From NCBI GenBank assembly GCA_963807865.1, contig CAWEDK010000009.1, forward strand, positions 124,001-188,000: 64,000 nucleotides of DNA, read 5' to 3'. Each line of letters opens with the position of its first letter. The stretch's first letter is position 1. The notes below the pieces were generated by a model. It made no database searches, was not told the origin of the DNA, and worked only from the letters and a program-made list of their open reading frames with translations. The DNA comes from VAZQ01 sp963807865. GTDB lineage: Bacteria > Pseudomonadota > Alphaproteobacteria > Rhizobiales > Xanthobacteraceae. A program made the position numbers and the translations under genes. Below, piece by piece: positions 36,178-46,752 of the stretch.

Positions 36178-37171
36178 CTATGTGGCGAATTCTCGCATCA
36201 CCTCGAGCGCCAGCCGGCAGTTCTCCGCGCTGCCCAACAGGCCGAGCACCGGCTCGTTGATCCCGGCATCGATGAAGTCGCGCAACCTCGTGTTGCAATG
36301 CTGCGGTGTGCCCGCAATGCCGAAGGCCTCGACCGCCTCGTCGGGCACGAGCGCGGCGGCGGCGGCGATGTCGCGCCGGGCAATGGCGGCCATGACCGCC
36401 TCCTGGTCGACCGCGATGCCGGAGGCTTTGATGTTGGCGGCGAGGAACTTGTTGCGCATCACGAAGGCGAGCTTCTGCGCGCACCGCGTCGACGGCTTCC
36501 TTCGGGTCGCGCGAGGTGCCGAAGAACAGATAGCCGGCGCGCCGAAGTCGCTTCAAATCGCGGCCGTCCTTGGCCGCGCCTTCCGCGCACAGCGCGAGCG
36601 ATTGCTTGACCGAGTCGGTCGACAGGCCGGCCGACAGCACGACGCCGTCGCCGATGCGGCCTGCAAGCTGCAGCATGTCCGGCCCCATGGCGGCGATATA
36701 GATCGGGATCGGTGCGCTTCGGCTTGAACGCCAGCCGCGCGCCGGCGAGCTTCACGAACTCGCCGTCCATGTGCACGGCTTCGCCGGTCCAGAGCTTGCG
36801 CAGCGCCTCGGTGAATTCGCGCATGGCGCGCACGGGCTTGTCGAGCCGCGTGGCCGGATTCCTGCAGGAACAGCGGATTGCCGATGCCGATGGCGATCGC
36901 GGCGCGGCCGGGCGCGACCTCGTCGAGCGTCGCCATCGCCATCGCGGTCGGCGTCGGGTGCCAGAGATAGGGGCTGACCGCGGTCGGGACGAGCAGCGGG
37001 CCCTGGCGCCTTCAGCGCGAAGGCCATGCAGGTGGCGATCGCCTCGCGATAGCCGAGATGCTCGGCCACCCACAGGCTTTGCGCGCCCGCCGCGACCGAA
37101 CGTTCGGCCAGCGCGATCGCCTCGCGGGTCGTGACAAAGCCGTCGAAAGCCACGCCGACACGCACCGTCAT
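36178..37171 (-). CDS. Luciferase-like (LLM class) flavin-dependent oxidoreductase (several frameshifts)
   Basis: About 330 residues. In-frame pieces: MTVRVGVAFDGFVTTREAIA, SLWVAEHLGYREAIATCM, MATLDEVAPGRAAIAIGIG, VRAMREFTEALRKLWTGEAV, AGRIGDGVVLSAGLSTDSV, LKRLRRAGYLFFGTSRDPKE and NKFLAANIKASGIAVDQEAV. This is the bacterial luciferase/methylenetetrahydromethanopterin-reductase barrel, which uses FMN or F420. Extra bases occur near 37005, 36855, 36710 and 36480. The ATG overlaps the stop of the M24 gene. Likely an oxidoreductase or monooxygenase step in the opine-like cluster. Substrate unknown. Confidence 0.82.
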
Positions 37172-38436
37172 CGTGTTCCTCTTGGTACGGTCCTTTCCTC
37201 GTCATTCCGGGGCCGGCCGAAGGCCGGAACCCGGAATCCATTTGCTGGAGCTGCAAAAATGGATTCCGGGCTCCTCGCTTCGCTCGGCCCCGGAATGACG
37301 AAAGCGCACATCAACCAATCTCGGATGAGCTCGTCGTTCGGCGTGATCATGCCGGTGATCGGCTCGAAGCCGGCCGGCGTGATCAGGTACATGTCCTCGA
37401 CATGGAAGCCCATGCGGCCGGGGATCATGTAGAGCGGCTCCATCGTGAAGGTGATGTTCGGCTCCATCACGACGGTGCGCGTGTCGGTGATGTAGGGCTC
37501 CTCGTGGATGGTCTGGCCGATGCCGTGGCCGAGGAACTTCAGCGTCGGCTCGATGTTGCGGTCGCGCAGATATTTCACATAGGTGCGATAGAGGTCGGCG
37601 ACCGCGAGTGCCGGGCTTGAGCATCGCCTTGCAGGTCTCGCGCGCGCCGATCATCACGTCCCAGATGTCGCTTCTGCTCGTCGGTCGGCTCGCCGAGCAC
37701 GGCGGTGCGGGTGACGTTGGAGCGGTACTGCTTCATGTCGCCGAGGATCTCGACGCGGATGACGTCGCCCTGCTCGATCGCCTTGTCGGTCGGCGTGCAA
37801 TTGGTGATGCCGCTGCGCACGCCGGAGCCGACCTGGATCTTCAGGCCGTCGCAGCCGCCTTCCATCATCTTGTTGCCGATGATCTGGCCGACCGCCTTCT
37901 CGGTCATGCCCGGCTTGATCTCGCGCAGCACCTCGCCGGCGACGCGGTCGGTGAGCGCGCCGACCTTGCGCAGGATCGCGACCTCCTCGTCGGTCTTGAT
38001 CATGCGGGCGTTGAAGTAGAGGTCGCTTGCACGGGACGAAGGTCGCCTTCGGCAGCCGCTCCTTGAGCCGGATGTAGTCCTGCGCCGGCATGTAATCGAG
38101 CTCGATCGCGATGCGGCCCGGCGCCGACGCCGGCCTCGATGCAGCGCGTCGGCCAGCACGTCGGCCGGGTCCTGGGTGAACTGGTTGTAGGACGCGGATG
38201 TCGCGAGAAGCGCGAGCGCTGCCGCGCCAGGTTCTCCTCGACGTTGACGACGATCTGCGCCGCGAAGCGTGTCGCCGGCGAGGATCGTGATGGTGCGGCG
38301 GAAGCGGTTGCTGGCGTGGCTCGGCACCAGGAAGCCGGCCGTGTAGGTGACGTTGTCCTGCGAGAACGCGACCAGCGCGTCGTAGCCCGCCTGCCTCATC
38401 GCGGCTGCGCAGCTTGCCGAGAACTTCATGTTCCAT
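37168..38436 (-). CDS. M24-family (creatinase/Xaa-Pro-aminopeptidase-like) hydrolase, frameshifted
   Basis: About 420 codons. N-domain: MRQAGYDALVAFSQDNVTYT and AGFLVPSHASNRFRRTITIL. Catalytic pita-bread domain: RMIKTDEEVAILRKVGALTD, DVIRVEILGDMKQYRSNVTR, FLGHGIGQTIHEEPYI, NITFTMEPLYMIPGR and FHVEDMYLITPAG. At the two positions that are metal-binding Asp in true aminopeptidases the protein has Glu (RVE) and Asn (SNV), so a creatinase-like, metal-free C-N hydrolase is likelier. Extra bases occur near 38397, 38265, 38200, 38120, 38030, 37665 and 37612. The frame runs on past the usual end (NDELIRD) through the palindrome at 37200-37300 and stops in an ATGA overlap with the flavoprotein gene. 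Confidence 0.8.
37200..37300. repeat. Extragenic-type palindromic repeat (CGTCATTCCGG family)
   Basis: 101-bp inverted repeat with outer arms CGTCATTCCGGGG and CCCCGGAATGACG and inner arms CCGGAATCCAT and ATGGATTCCGG. The same family recurs at 48571-48666. Here it lies inside the 3' end of the M24 open frame. Confidence 0.85.
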
Positions 38437-38448
38437 CGGTCTGTCCCT

Positions 38449-39566
38449 TCAGGCGCCTTCGTCGACGAAGTTCAGACAGCTCGGCCGGCGACTTGCCGGC
38501 AAGCCCGAGCTTCTCCAGCGTGAGGCCGTCGCGCGCGTAGTCGATGCCCGACCGCGAGGCCGGCGAGATGCGATCGAGCGCGTCGATGTCGGCGTCGGCG
38601 ACGCCGGCGAGCCGCCCGAGCGCCGCCATCGGCACGAGGCCGTAGCCGACGTCCTCGTGCACGTAGCGGTGATCGAGCGAGGGCGGCGACTTGATGGTCT
38701 TGTTCGGCGCGCTCTCCTTGCAGGCGCGCGCGATGTCGCCGCTGTCGCGCGCCGCTTTGGTGGTCAGCCCGGCATTGTAGAAGACATCGAGGAACGGTCA
38801 TCGCCGGAACGCCGAGCGCCTTCGCGACCGCCATGCGCTCGGCATCGACCGCCGCGGTGACGCGGCCGACCGCGTCGGTGATGCCTTCCTTGTAGAACAG
38901 GAAGTCGCCGTCGGTGTGCTCGATCCAGCCGGCATTCATGATCATGCCGGGCGGATGGAACACCGCGTTCATGTTGGACGAGCGCGGTCTCGATCACGCT
39001 CGTCGGCCTTGCGGATCTCCGGATAGAGCGGCTTGATCAGCGTCGAACAGCTCGTCGGTGTGCTTGCCCGGCAGCGCGGCGAAGCCGAGCTGCTTGGTGT
39101 AGCTGTAGATGCCGACGGTCGCCGGCCCTTCCATGCGGGTGACGTAGGTCAGCGACACGGTCTCGCAGGTCTTGCACCGGCCCGCGATAGCCGGCCTTGC
39201 GCAGCTCGTGCAGGAAATGCAGCCCGCCGCCGGTGTGGCCCGGGATTGAGGAAGATCGGCTGGCTGCCGTCGAGCAGCGGCGCGAGCGCGCGCGCATAGT
39301 GCTCGTGCGCGACCGACGGCACCACCAGCATGATCAGGTCGGCGCCGCGTGACGGCCTCGGCGACGTCGGTGGTCGTGAGCGCGATCGGCACGAGGCCCT
39401 GCAGCGATGCCGCGCGCCTCGATGCCGCCGCTGCGCGCGCAGACGGCGCCAGCCGCTCGGCATTGCGCGCCTGCAGCCGCACCGAGTAGCCGCGGCTGCC
39501 GAGGTCGGCGGCCGCCGCGAAGCCGCCGTGGCCGGCGCCCAGGACCGCAACCGATTTCACCGCCAT
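38449..39566 (-). CDS. NAD/NADP octopine/nopaline dehydrogenase family protein 1 (frameshifted)
   Basis: About 365 residues across several single-base errors. Rossmann start MAVKSVAVLGAGHGGFAAAADLGSRGYSV, then LVPIALTTTDVAEAV, TVSLTYVTRMEGPATVG, GIYSYTKQLGFAALPGKHT, and the alpha-helical opine-dehydrogenase domain with NMNAVFHPPGMIMNAGWIEH, EGITDAVGRVTAAVDAERMA and HEDVGYGLVPMAALGRLAGV. Corrected C-terminus LNFVDEGA with TGA at 38449. Opine dehydrogenases make or oxidise N-(1-carboxyalkyl)amino acids with NAD(P). Second such gene follows upstream (39695-40822). Extra bases near 39415, 39350, 39240, 39175, 39045, 38995, 38985 and 38797. Confidence 0.82.
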
Positions 39567-39694
39567 TGATGTTCCGCGCCGAAATTCAACCCACAATCAT
39601 GATGACGGCGGGATCGTTGTCAACAAAACCCACGGCGGCGCGGCTTGCGCACAGCGCATGGGCGATGCCGGTTGGCGCGCGACTGTGCCGATTA

Positions 39695-40822
39695 TCAGTC
39701 CAAGAGAGGCTCAAGCCCGCGCCCGGTCCGCAGCAGGGCGGTGACCTCGGTGGCGGTCATGCCGGCGATTCCCATGCGCTCGCGCGTCAGGCCGTGCTCA
39801 CGGAACGGACGGGCCGCGACGATCGAGGCGATATCGATGACGGCGTCCGCGCACGGCGTCGTCACCCCGGCCGCGCGCCCGAGTTCGGCGATTGCCACAA
39901 GCCCGTACGGCACGTCTTCGTTGAAGAAGCGGTGGTCGATGGTCGCCGGCGCCTTGATGAAACGGTTCGGCTCGCTGTTGTGGAATACGTCATAGGCGGT
40001 GCCGCCGTCGCGCCCGGCGGCATCGGTGTAGCCCATGCGGAAGAAGAAGTCCGGCAGCCGTTCGATCTCGACGCCCAGAGCCGATCGCGACCGCGACCCG
40101 CTCGGCGTCGAGCGCGTCGATCAGGCGGCCGACGCTCGGGGTAATGCCGTCGTAATAGTGGTGATAGTCGCCGCCGGTCGAATTCCACGCGGCCGACATT
40201 GAGCAGCAGCGCCGGCGGATGGTGAATGGCGTTGGTGTAAGGAAACACGGTGTGGAGCAGCGATGGCCTCGGCTGGATGTGCGGAAAAACCGGCCGGATG
40301 CGCTCCGCAGGTCGGGCCGAGCTCATCGCCGGGGAAGACGGCGAAATAGAGAACCTGCGCAACGCGCGTGATCCGGATTTTGCTCGGGCTGCTCTTGCGG
40401 CAGATGAACGGCAGGCTGGACGAGTCGCAGTAGGTTCCGAGATCGCCGCCGTGCCGGCGGATCGCGTTCGGGATCAGCAGCACCGTGTGGCCGGGCGCCG
40501 CCATCAGGAGTTGCTCCTGCCGGATGTGCGGCGCGATGGTCCGGGCGACATCCTCGTGCGCATGCGTCGGCGCCATGATGAGCACCAGATCGGCGCCAGC
40601 CATCGCTGCGCCTGCATCGTTGGTAATCGTCGTAAGTTTTGCGAATCCCTCGCCGAGCGCGCCCTCGTATTCGATACCGCCGATTGCCGACAGCGGATCG
40701 GTGGTGCCGCGGCTGCGGCCGTAGAGCCGGACGTCAAATCCGCGCTGCGTGAGCAGGGCCGCCGCCGCGCAGCCGCCGTTGCCCGCGCCGATGATGGCGA
40801 TGGTGCGGATCGGTGTGGCCAT
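39695..40822 (-). CDS. NAD/NADP octopine/nopaline dehydrogenase family protein 2 (frameshifted)
   Basis: About 370 residues. Rossmann start MATPIRTIAIIGAGNGGCAAAALLTQRGF, VLIMAPTHAHEDVARTIAPHI, MAAPGHTVLLIPNAIRRHG, LGTYCDSSSLPFICRK, VLYFAVFPGDEL, and the helical domain end GYTDAAGRDGGTAYDVFHNS with RFFNEDVPYGLVAIAELG. Distinct from paralogue 1 (LP-ICRK region, shorter end), so not a recent duplicate. Extra bases near 40312, 40187 and 40080 split the frame. The ATG overlaps the TAA of the upstream enolase-superfamily gene (TAATG). Confidence 0.82.
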
Positions 40823-41992
40823 TATCCGATGCGGTACTTGCGCGATCTTGGCTTCGTCGACCTCGACGCCGAGACCCGGCGCGTCAGTCAGGTAGACCTT
40901 GCCCTTGTCGAAGCGGAACGGCGTCTTGATCAGATCGTCGAGATACTTGCGGCCCGCCACCTTGGTGACTTCATGCTCGGCCGTCGAGGTCACCGGGATC
41001 GTGCCCGGCAGCATGATCTCCGGCGACGAAACCGCGAGATGAAGGTCGGCGGCGACGCCGATCCCCATTTCGGCCGAGCCGTTGATGTCACACGGTAGGC
41101 CCGCCGCGCCCGCGACCGCGAGCAGGCGTTTGGAGGGCGCGAGCCCGCCTGGTTTGGTGTAGTAGACCGAGAGCATCTGCGCGGCGTTGAGGCGCACGAT
41201 CTCCAGCACATCCTGGGCATTCCAGGCGCTTTCGTCGGCCATCACCGGCACGTTGATGCGCGCGCTGACCTCGGCCATGGCGCGCAGGCCTTCGACAGGC
41301 TGCTCGGCATAGACCAAGTCGTACTTCTCCATGGCGGTGATCGCCCGCACCGCCTCGCGCCAGGTTCGGTAGCCCTGGTTGGCGTCGACCCTGATTTTGC
41401 CGGCGCTGCCGATCGCCTGGCGCACCGCCGCCACGACCTGGATGTCGCGCTCGATCTCGAGGCCGATCTTGACCTTGATGGTGGTGATGCCCTCGGCCAC
41501 GACCTCCGCGGCCTCGCGCGCGGCGGTGTCGGCATCCATAATGCCGATGCTGTGCGCAAGCTCGGTGCCGTCCCGCACCTTGCCGCCGAGCAGTTGGTAG
41601 ACCGGCACGCCATAGACCTTGCCGATCGCATCGTGCAGCGCAACGTCGATGGCGGCCTTGGCGTAGGGATAGCCGCGCAGGACGCGGTTCATGTGCAGGT
41701 GCAACTGCTCGATCTCGGTGACGTTTTGGCCGGCGATGGCGGGAAGCAGCACCTCCTTGATCGCCATCGCGGTCATTTTCGGCGTTTCGCCGTAGCGCGT
41801 GCCATGATCGCCGCCCCAGGTGCCGATCACCTGGGCTTCGCCCCACCCGACGATGCCGTTTTCGAGTTCCAGCCGGAGAACCGCATAGCCCTCGCCGATG
41901 CGCGCCGTATGGCCGACCCAGTGGTGCGGCCGGCGGATCGGCAGCGCCACCAGGAAGACCTCGCCGCCCCGGATTTTCAGGCTGGACATCAT
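40822..41992 (-). CDS. Mandelate racemase/muconate-lactonizing-enzyme family protein (one frameshift at the 3' end)
   Basis: 389 residues, enolase superfamily. Capping domain (GYAVLRLELENGIVGWGEAQV), barrel with the KxK motif ITTIKVKIGLEIERD, metal ligands in KIRVDANQGYRTW, YAEQPVEGL and VMADESAWN, and a second Lys in YYTKPGGLAPS. The KxK...K layout is that of the muconate-cycloisomerase/dipeptide-epimerase/N-succinylamino-acid-racemase group. An extra base near 40838 hides the natural end AKIAKYRIG and makes the frame run on into the dehydrogenase. First gene of the minus-strand operon, divergent from the CHAT gene. Probable racemase or cycloisomerase acting before the opine dehydrogenases. 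Confidence 0.88.
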
Positions 41993-42134
41993 GCTGGCGA
42001 TCAATTTCGCGTAAGCGGTGCGGCATTGCAACCGTGTGCCGCCAGCGGGGGCGTGTGCTAGGATAATGCCCTCGTCCGGCGGTCGCGGTCAGCCGGGTAA
42101 CACAATCACGACTACGTGCGCGCGAGGGACTGTC

Positions 42135-45100
42135 ATGTTCAACCTGCGCTTTGCCGTCATCCCGGCCTGTGTCGTCTCGCTCGCAACTATATCCGCCGCG
42201 ATCGCGCAGCCGGCGGCGCCGCCGCGCAGTTCGGAAATTTCGGCGATCCTCGATCAGCAGAAGCCCGACCCTTCGCGGCTTGAGCGCAATCGCGCGGCGG
42301 CCGACGCTCAGCCCCCCGCCGGCGGACAGCTCGGGCAATTCTACTACCGCCGCGCCCAGGCGCGGGCCGCGCTTGCCCGCAACGAGGAGGCGATCGCCGA
42401 CCTGCAGAAGGCCTTGTCGTACGGTGGCGATCTAGCGACCGAGATCGCCCGATACTCTCAGCTTCTGGCGCAGCAATATCGTGTTCTCGGAAAGATCAAT
42501 GCGGCGATCGATGTCGAACTCGCGCTGGCAAAGCAGGTCGAGGTAGCGCCGCGCGGCAAGGGGCAGTTATTCGGCATCTACCTGCGGACGCAAATTGCCT
42601 ATCTGACGCTCGGCGACTTGCGGCAGGCCGAGGTTTATCTCAACAAAAATCTCGCGCTGCTTGCCGAGTCGCGAAAATGGCCGAACGTCGATCCCTTTCG
42701 ATCGTCTTGGGAGGCCAACGTAGAGAATGGGCGTGCGCGACTGCTGATGCGGCAAGGAAAATATCGCGAAGCCGAGGCCTCCTTCCGCAAGAGCCAGGGG
42801 CTGCTGCGCGATGCGCTCGCGAAGTCGGCCAACTGGCCGAACCGGCCGCCGACGGACTTCATGGAAGCGGCGATCGATTTTGCGATCGTGCAGGAGGGCG
42901 AAGCGAAGTCCAAACAGGGCAGGCTGCGGGAGGCGGAGGCCGATATTCGCCGCGCCTTGCTGAGCCGGTTTAAGACGGTTGGAAAATATCATTCTGACAC
43001 TGCGCAGGTGACCATCAGCCTGTCGAATCTGATGACGGAACAATCGCAGTTCGCCGACGCCGAGCAACTGGCGCGAACCTCGGTCGAAATTTATCAGGCG
43101 CTGGGGTACCCCGCAGAAGTGACGGCCCATGCGTTCGCGCTCAATCAGCTCGCTTCGACGCTGTTCACCCAGCGCAAATGGGAGGAGGCCGCGCAGGTCT
43201 ACGATCGGATCGACGCCGCCACCGCGCAATGGGAGCCGTCGCGCGCTGCGCGGCTGCGGCTCGGATACTCGCGCATCTTCACCAGCTATGCGACCCGACG
43301 CGTCGACAGCGGCATCGAAGCCGCCAAACAGCTCATCGACCGGGAAACCAAACGCGCCGGCGACAAGCATTTCGATACCGCGATGGCGCAGGCCATTCTC
43401 GGAGCCGGGCTGACGTTTGCGCGGCGCGATGACGAGGCCCTCGCGGCCTACCGCAAAGCGATGCCGATCCTGCTCGCGGCGTCGCGTGAGGACGCCGACG
43501 ACGACGCCCAGGCGCGTGCGGCGGCCGAGACCCGCATGCAGGTGGTGGTCGAATTGTATCTGACGCTGTTGTCCCGCAACCGCGCCGCGGTGAGGGATGT
43601 CGAGGCGGAAACCTTCCGGCTTGCCGAGGCGATCCGCGGCCGCTCGGTCGAAACGAGCGCTGTCGGCGTCGAGCGCGCGCGCTCTGGCGCGCGAGCCGGC
43701 GCTCGCCGATCTCGCCCGCAAGGAGCAGGACCTCGAGAAGGAAATCGGCGGCGCGTTCGATACGCTCAACGAGATGCTCTCGCTGCCGCCGGAAGAGCGC
43801 AACGAGAAGGAGGTCGCTGGTCTGCGCAGCGCGATCGATAAGCTGCGGGCTCAACGCGCCAACGCCAAGCGTGACATTCAGAAGAGGTTTCCGGGCTACG
43901 CCGACCTGGTGGCGCCGAAGGCCGCGGCCATCGACGACATCCGGTCGAACCTGAAGCCGGATGAGGCGTTCCTGTCAGTTTACCTCGGACGCTATGGCAG
44001 CTTCGTCTGGGCCGTGCCCAAGCAAGGTCCGGTCGGGTTCGCGTTCGTACAGACCAACTTGCGCGACATGAACGGCAAGGTCCGGCAGTTGCGCCGGGCG
44101 CTCGAGCCGCAGGCAGAATCGGTCGCCGATATCCCGCCTTTTGATCTCAAGCTCGCGTATGAGCTTTATGACTTGCTGCTGCGGCCGGTCGAAGCAGGCT
44201 GGAAGCCGGCCAAGAGCCTCATCATGGTGGCGAATGGCGACCTGGGGCTGCTGCCGCTGAGCCTGCTGCCGACCGCGCCGACAGAGCTCAAGGCCGCGGA
44301 GGGCGGGGCGATCTTCGCCAATTACCGCGACGTTCCCTGGCTGGCGCGCACCCATGCGGTCACCTCGGTGCCGTCGGCCGCGACCTTGCGCACGCTGCGC
44401 GCCCTGCCGGCGGCGTCGCCTAAGCGCGAGCCGCTCATCGGCTTCGGCGACCCGCTGTTCAACGGTGAGCAGGCCGCCGAGGCCGCATCGCCCACGGCGG
44501 CCGTCCAGATGGCAAGCGCCACGCGCGGCATCCCGTTCGTGCGGCGGAATTCCCCGCAGACGCGCAACGTCGAGAACGCCGACCTCGGGCTGCTGCCGCG
44601 CCTACCGGACACCGCCAGCGAGCTAACATCGATCGCGCTCGCGCTGCAGACCGACCCGTCGAAAGTGCTGAATCTCGGCGCGGCCGCTAATGAAGACACG
44701 GTGAAGAAGGCCAGCCTGTCGAAGTACCGGGTCATCGTGTTCGCCACCCATGGCCTGGTTCCGGGCGAACTCAGCGGCCTCACCCAGCCGGCCTTGGCGC
44801 TTTCGGCGCCGACGGTGTCGAACGTCCAGGGCGACGGTCTGCTCACCATGGAGGAGATCCTGGCGCTCAAGCTCGACGCCGACTGGGTCGTCCTTTCCGC
44901 CTGCAACACCGGTGCGGGCGCGGGGGCCGGGGCCGAGGCGGCCTCGGGCTTGGGACGGGCGTTTTTCTATGCCGGCACGCGGGCGGTCCTGGTCACCAAC
45001 TGGGCGGTGCATTCGGCGTCCGCGCGCGAACTCGTCACCGACATCTTCCGGCGCCAGGCGGCGGACCAGGCCTTGAGCCGCGGCGAAGCCCTCCGGCAGG

Positions 45101-45228
45101 CATCCGTCGCCCTGATGGACGGGGTCGGCTTTACCGACGAAGCCGGCAAGACGTTGTTCACGTACGCCCATCCGCTGTTCTGGGCGCCGTATTCGATCAT
45201 CGGCGACAGTGGTGCGGCAAAAAACTAG
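42135..45228 (+). CDS. Exported TPR and CHAT-domain (caspase-like) peptidase, one frameshift
   Basis: About 1030 residues after removing one extra base near 43650. Residues 1-25 are a Sec signal peptide (FAVIPACVVSLATISAAIAQ). Residues about 60-480 are tetratricopeptide repeats (YYRRAQARAALARNEEAIAD, LGDLRQAEVYLNKNLAL, RLREAEADIRRALL, KWEEAAQVYDRID). A coiled coil follows (LARKEQDLEKEIGGAFD). The CHAT peptidase domain covers about 640-1030, with the catalytic His in YRVIVFATHGLVPGEL and the Cys in DWVVLSACNTGAGAG. GAGGGA lies before the ATG. CHAT proteases are usually cytoplasmic, so the signal peptide points to a periplasmic role. A small secreted protein follows, possibly substrate or regulator. 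Confidence 0.88.
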
Positions 45229-45353
45229 CGGCCCGGACAGATGATTGCCCGAATTCCGGACGAACAATCGGGCCATAACTTGCCAAGGCTGCGACGGCGG
45301 CCCACAGAGTATCGCTACTCACGTCCGTTTGCTGGTTGAGCGAGAGGATGACG

Positions 45354-45818
45354 ATGATCAGAGTGCTCTCGGCGATCTTGGCCTTGATCGCGGTTGCCAC
45401 GACAAGCCCGGGCCGAACGCAATCTCCTCCCGCGCCGGTCGTTCTGATTACCGAAGAGGAGGCGAGCCTGCCGGCGCTGACCGACGTAGCGTTGACGACG
45501 CGCGCCGGCGTCACGCGCGGGCCGAAGATCGTGATGGTGTCGGCGGCCGCGAGCGCCGGCGTCAAGTCGCCGTTCCATCTGCGATTCAAGCTCGAGACGT
45601 TTGGCGGCGCCAAGATCGATCCGGCGTCCGTCAAGGTCACCTACCTGAAGAACCCGGCGGTCGACCTGACCCATCGTTTCGGCAAGATCAATCAGAGCGA
45701 CGGTCTCGAACTGGTCGCCGCCGAGGCGCCTGCCGGGCTCCACAACATCCGCATCACGGTGCAGGACAGCGAGGGGCGCCGGTCGAGCGCGAACTTTGCC
45801 CTGAAGGTCCTGCCGTAG
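45354..45818 (+). CDS. Small secreted protein downstream of the CHAT peptidase
   Basis: About 154 residues. Signal peptide MIRVLSAILALIAVATTSPG, then a beta-rich domain: TRGPKIVMVSAAASAGVKSP, FHLRFKLETFGGAKIDPASV, VKVTYLKNPAVDLTHRFGKI and LHNIRITVQDSEGRRSSANF, ending in LKVLP. The final part looks like an immunoglobulin-like or bacterial surface-adhesion strand set. GAGAGG lies 6 bases before this ATG. ATG 45348 and TTG 45336 are alternatives. 125 bp after the CHAT gene on the same strand. I do not recognise a named family. Confidence 0.75.
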   Translation: MIRVLSAILALIAVATTSPGRTQSPPAPVVLITEEEASLPALTDVALTTRAGVTRGPKIVMVSAAASAGVKSPFHLRFKLETFGGAKIDPASVKVTYLKNPAVDLTHRFGKINQSDGLELVAAEAPAGLHNIRITVQDSEGRRSSANFALKVLP

Positions 45819-45924
45819 TGTGGCGGTGACGGCGCTGCGGTTCTTCGCGTAGGATGACGCCCCGGTCGGAGGGGTGGGAGCACGCTCCGGACATCGAGCC
45901 CGTGTCTGCTCCAGCGAGGCGTCG

Positions 45925-46692
45925 ATGGAGTGCCCATTCTGCGCGGAGGAGGTCAAGGACGAGGCGATCGTCTGCAAGCATTGCGGGCGCGACCTGAAGA
46001 TCCCGAAGCCGCTGATCGAGGAAAATCTCGAGCTGATCGGGAAAATCGGCGAGTTGCAGCGCGAACTTAACCACCTCCGCTCGGAATTGGCGCAGCGCCG
46101 CACGCCGGTCGCCTTCTGGGGCAGATACCTCGCGGTCTATGTCGTCCCGCCGATTCTGCTGCTGCTGCTGGCGCATCTGCTGCTGATCGTGAAGCTCGAC
46201 GTCAATCCGTTGATCATGCGGTTTGTGTCGATGCTGATCCCGCTGCCGTTCGGTTTTTGCCTCGCGTGGATCGCGCATCTCGGCTGGCGCGTCGCCTTAG
46301 GGCTGGGCCTGATCGTCGGCGTCGTGGCGGTCGCCGGCATGGCCGGAATCATCGGCTACATCGACGAAATTCCGGTGATGCCGCAGAACGCCCAGGAGTG
46401 GCGGGAGACGATCGAATACGCCACCAGCATTACGCTGGCGACGCTCACGGGCTATCTGCTTGCGATCCTGGTGAGCAACATCCTGAACCAGCAGGCGCTG
46501 GAACACGGACGGCCAAGCAAGACCGCGATCCGCATCGCCGCGATGGTCGGCCCCAATGTCGGGCGCCAAGCGTTGCGCCGCCGCGCCGAACGGATCGGCG
46601 GCACGATGACGATCCTGAAGTCAGTCGGGACGGCGCTCGGCTCGGCCGGCGGCATGGTCTACACCGGCGTGCGTGTCTTTGTCGCCATGTGA
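45925..46692 (+). CDS. Zinc-ribbon membrane protein, unknown function
   Basis: 255 residues. N-terminal treble-clef zinc ribbon MECPFCAEEVKDEAIVCKHCGRDLK (CxxC...CxxC, residues 3-21), a short coiled coil (EENLELIGKIGELQRELNHLRSELAQRR), then four membrane helices (VVPPILLLLLAHLLLIV, FVSMLIPLPFGFCLAWIAHL, ALGLGLIVGVVAVAGMAGII, ITLATLTGYLLAILVSNIL) and a basic tail. No catalytic motif. It may belong with the two upstream genes (107 bp gap). Confidence 0.8.
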   Translation: MECPFCAEEVKDEAIVCKHCGRDLKIPKPLIEENLELIGKIGELQRELNHLRSELAQRRTPVAFWGRYLAVYVVPPILLLLLAHLLLIVKLDVNPLIMRFVSMLIPLPFGFCLAWIAHLGWRVALGLGLIVGVVAVAGMAGIIGYIDEIPVMPQNAQEWRETIEYATSITLATLTGYLLAILVSNILNQQALEHGRPSKTAIRIAAMVGPNVGRQALRRRAERIGGTMTILKSVGTALGSAGGMVYTGVRVFVAM

Positions 46693-46752
46693 CAGCCGGC
46701 GCCATTCGTTGCAGACGCCGCTCCAGCGGTGATGGGGAGAGGAGCCTTGCGC

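Noticed and set aside
40121..42031. Apparent in-frame fusion of a mandelate-racemase-type enzyme with an opine dehydrogenase.
   Set aside because: Removing one base near 40838 restores the natural end AKIAKYRIG with TAA overlapping the ATG of the next gene. The fusion is a product of one extra base.
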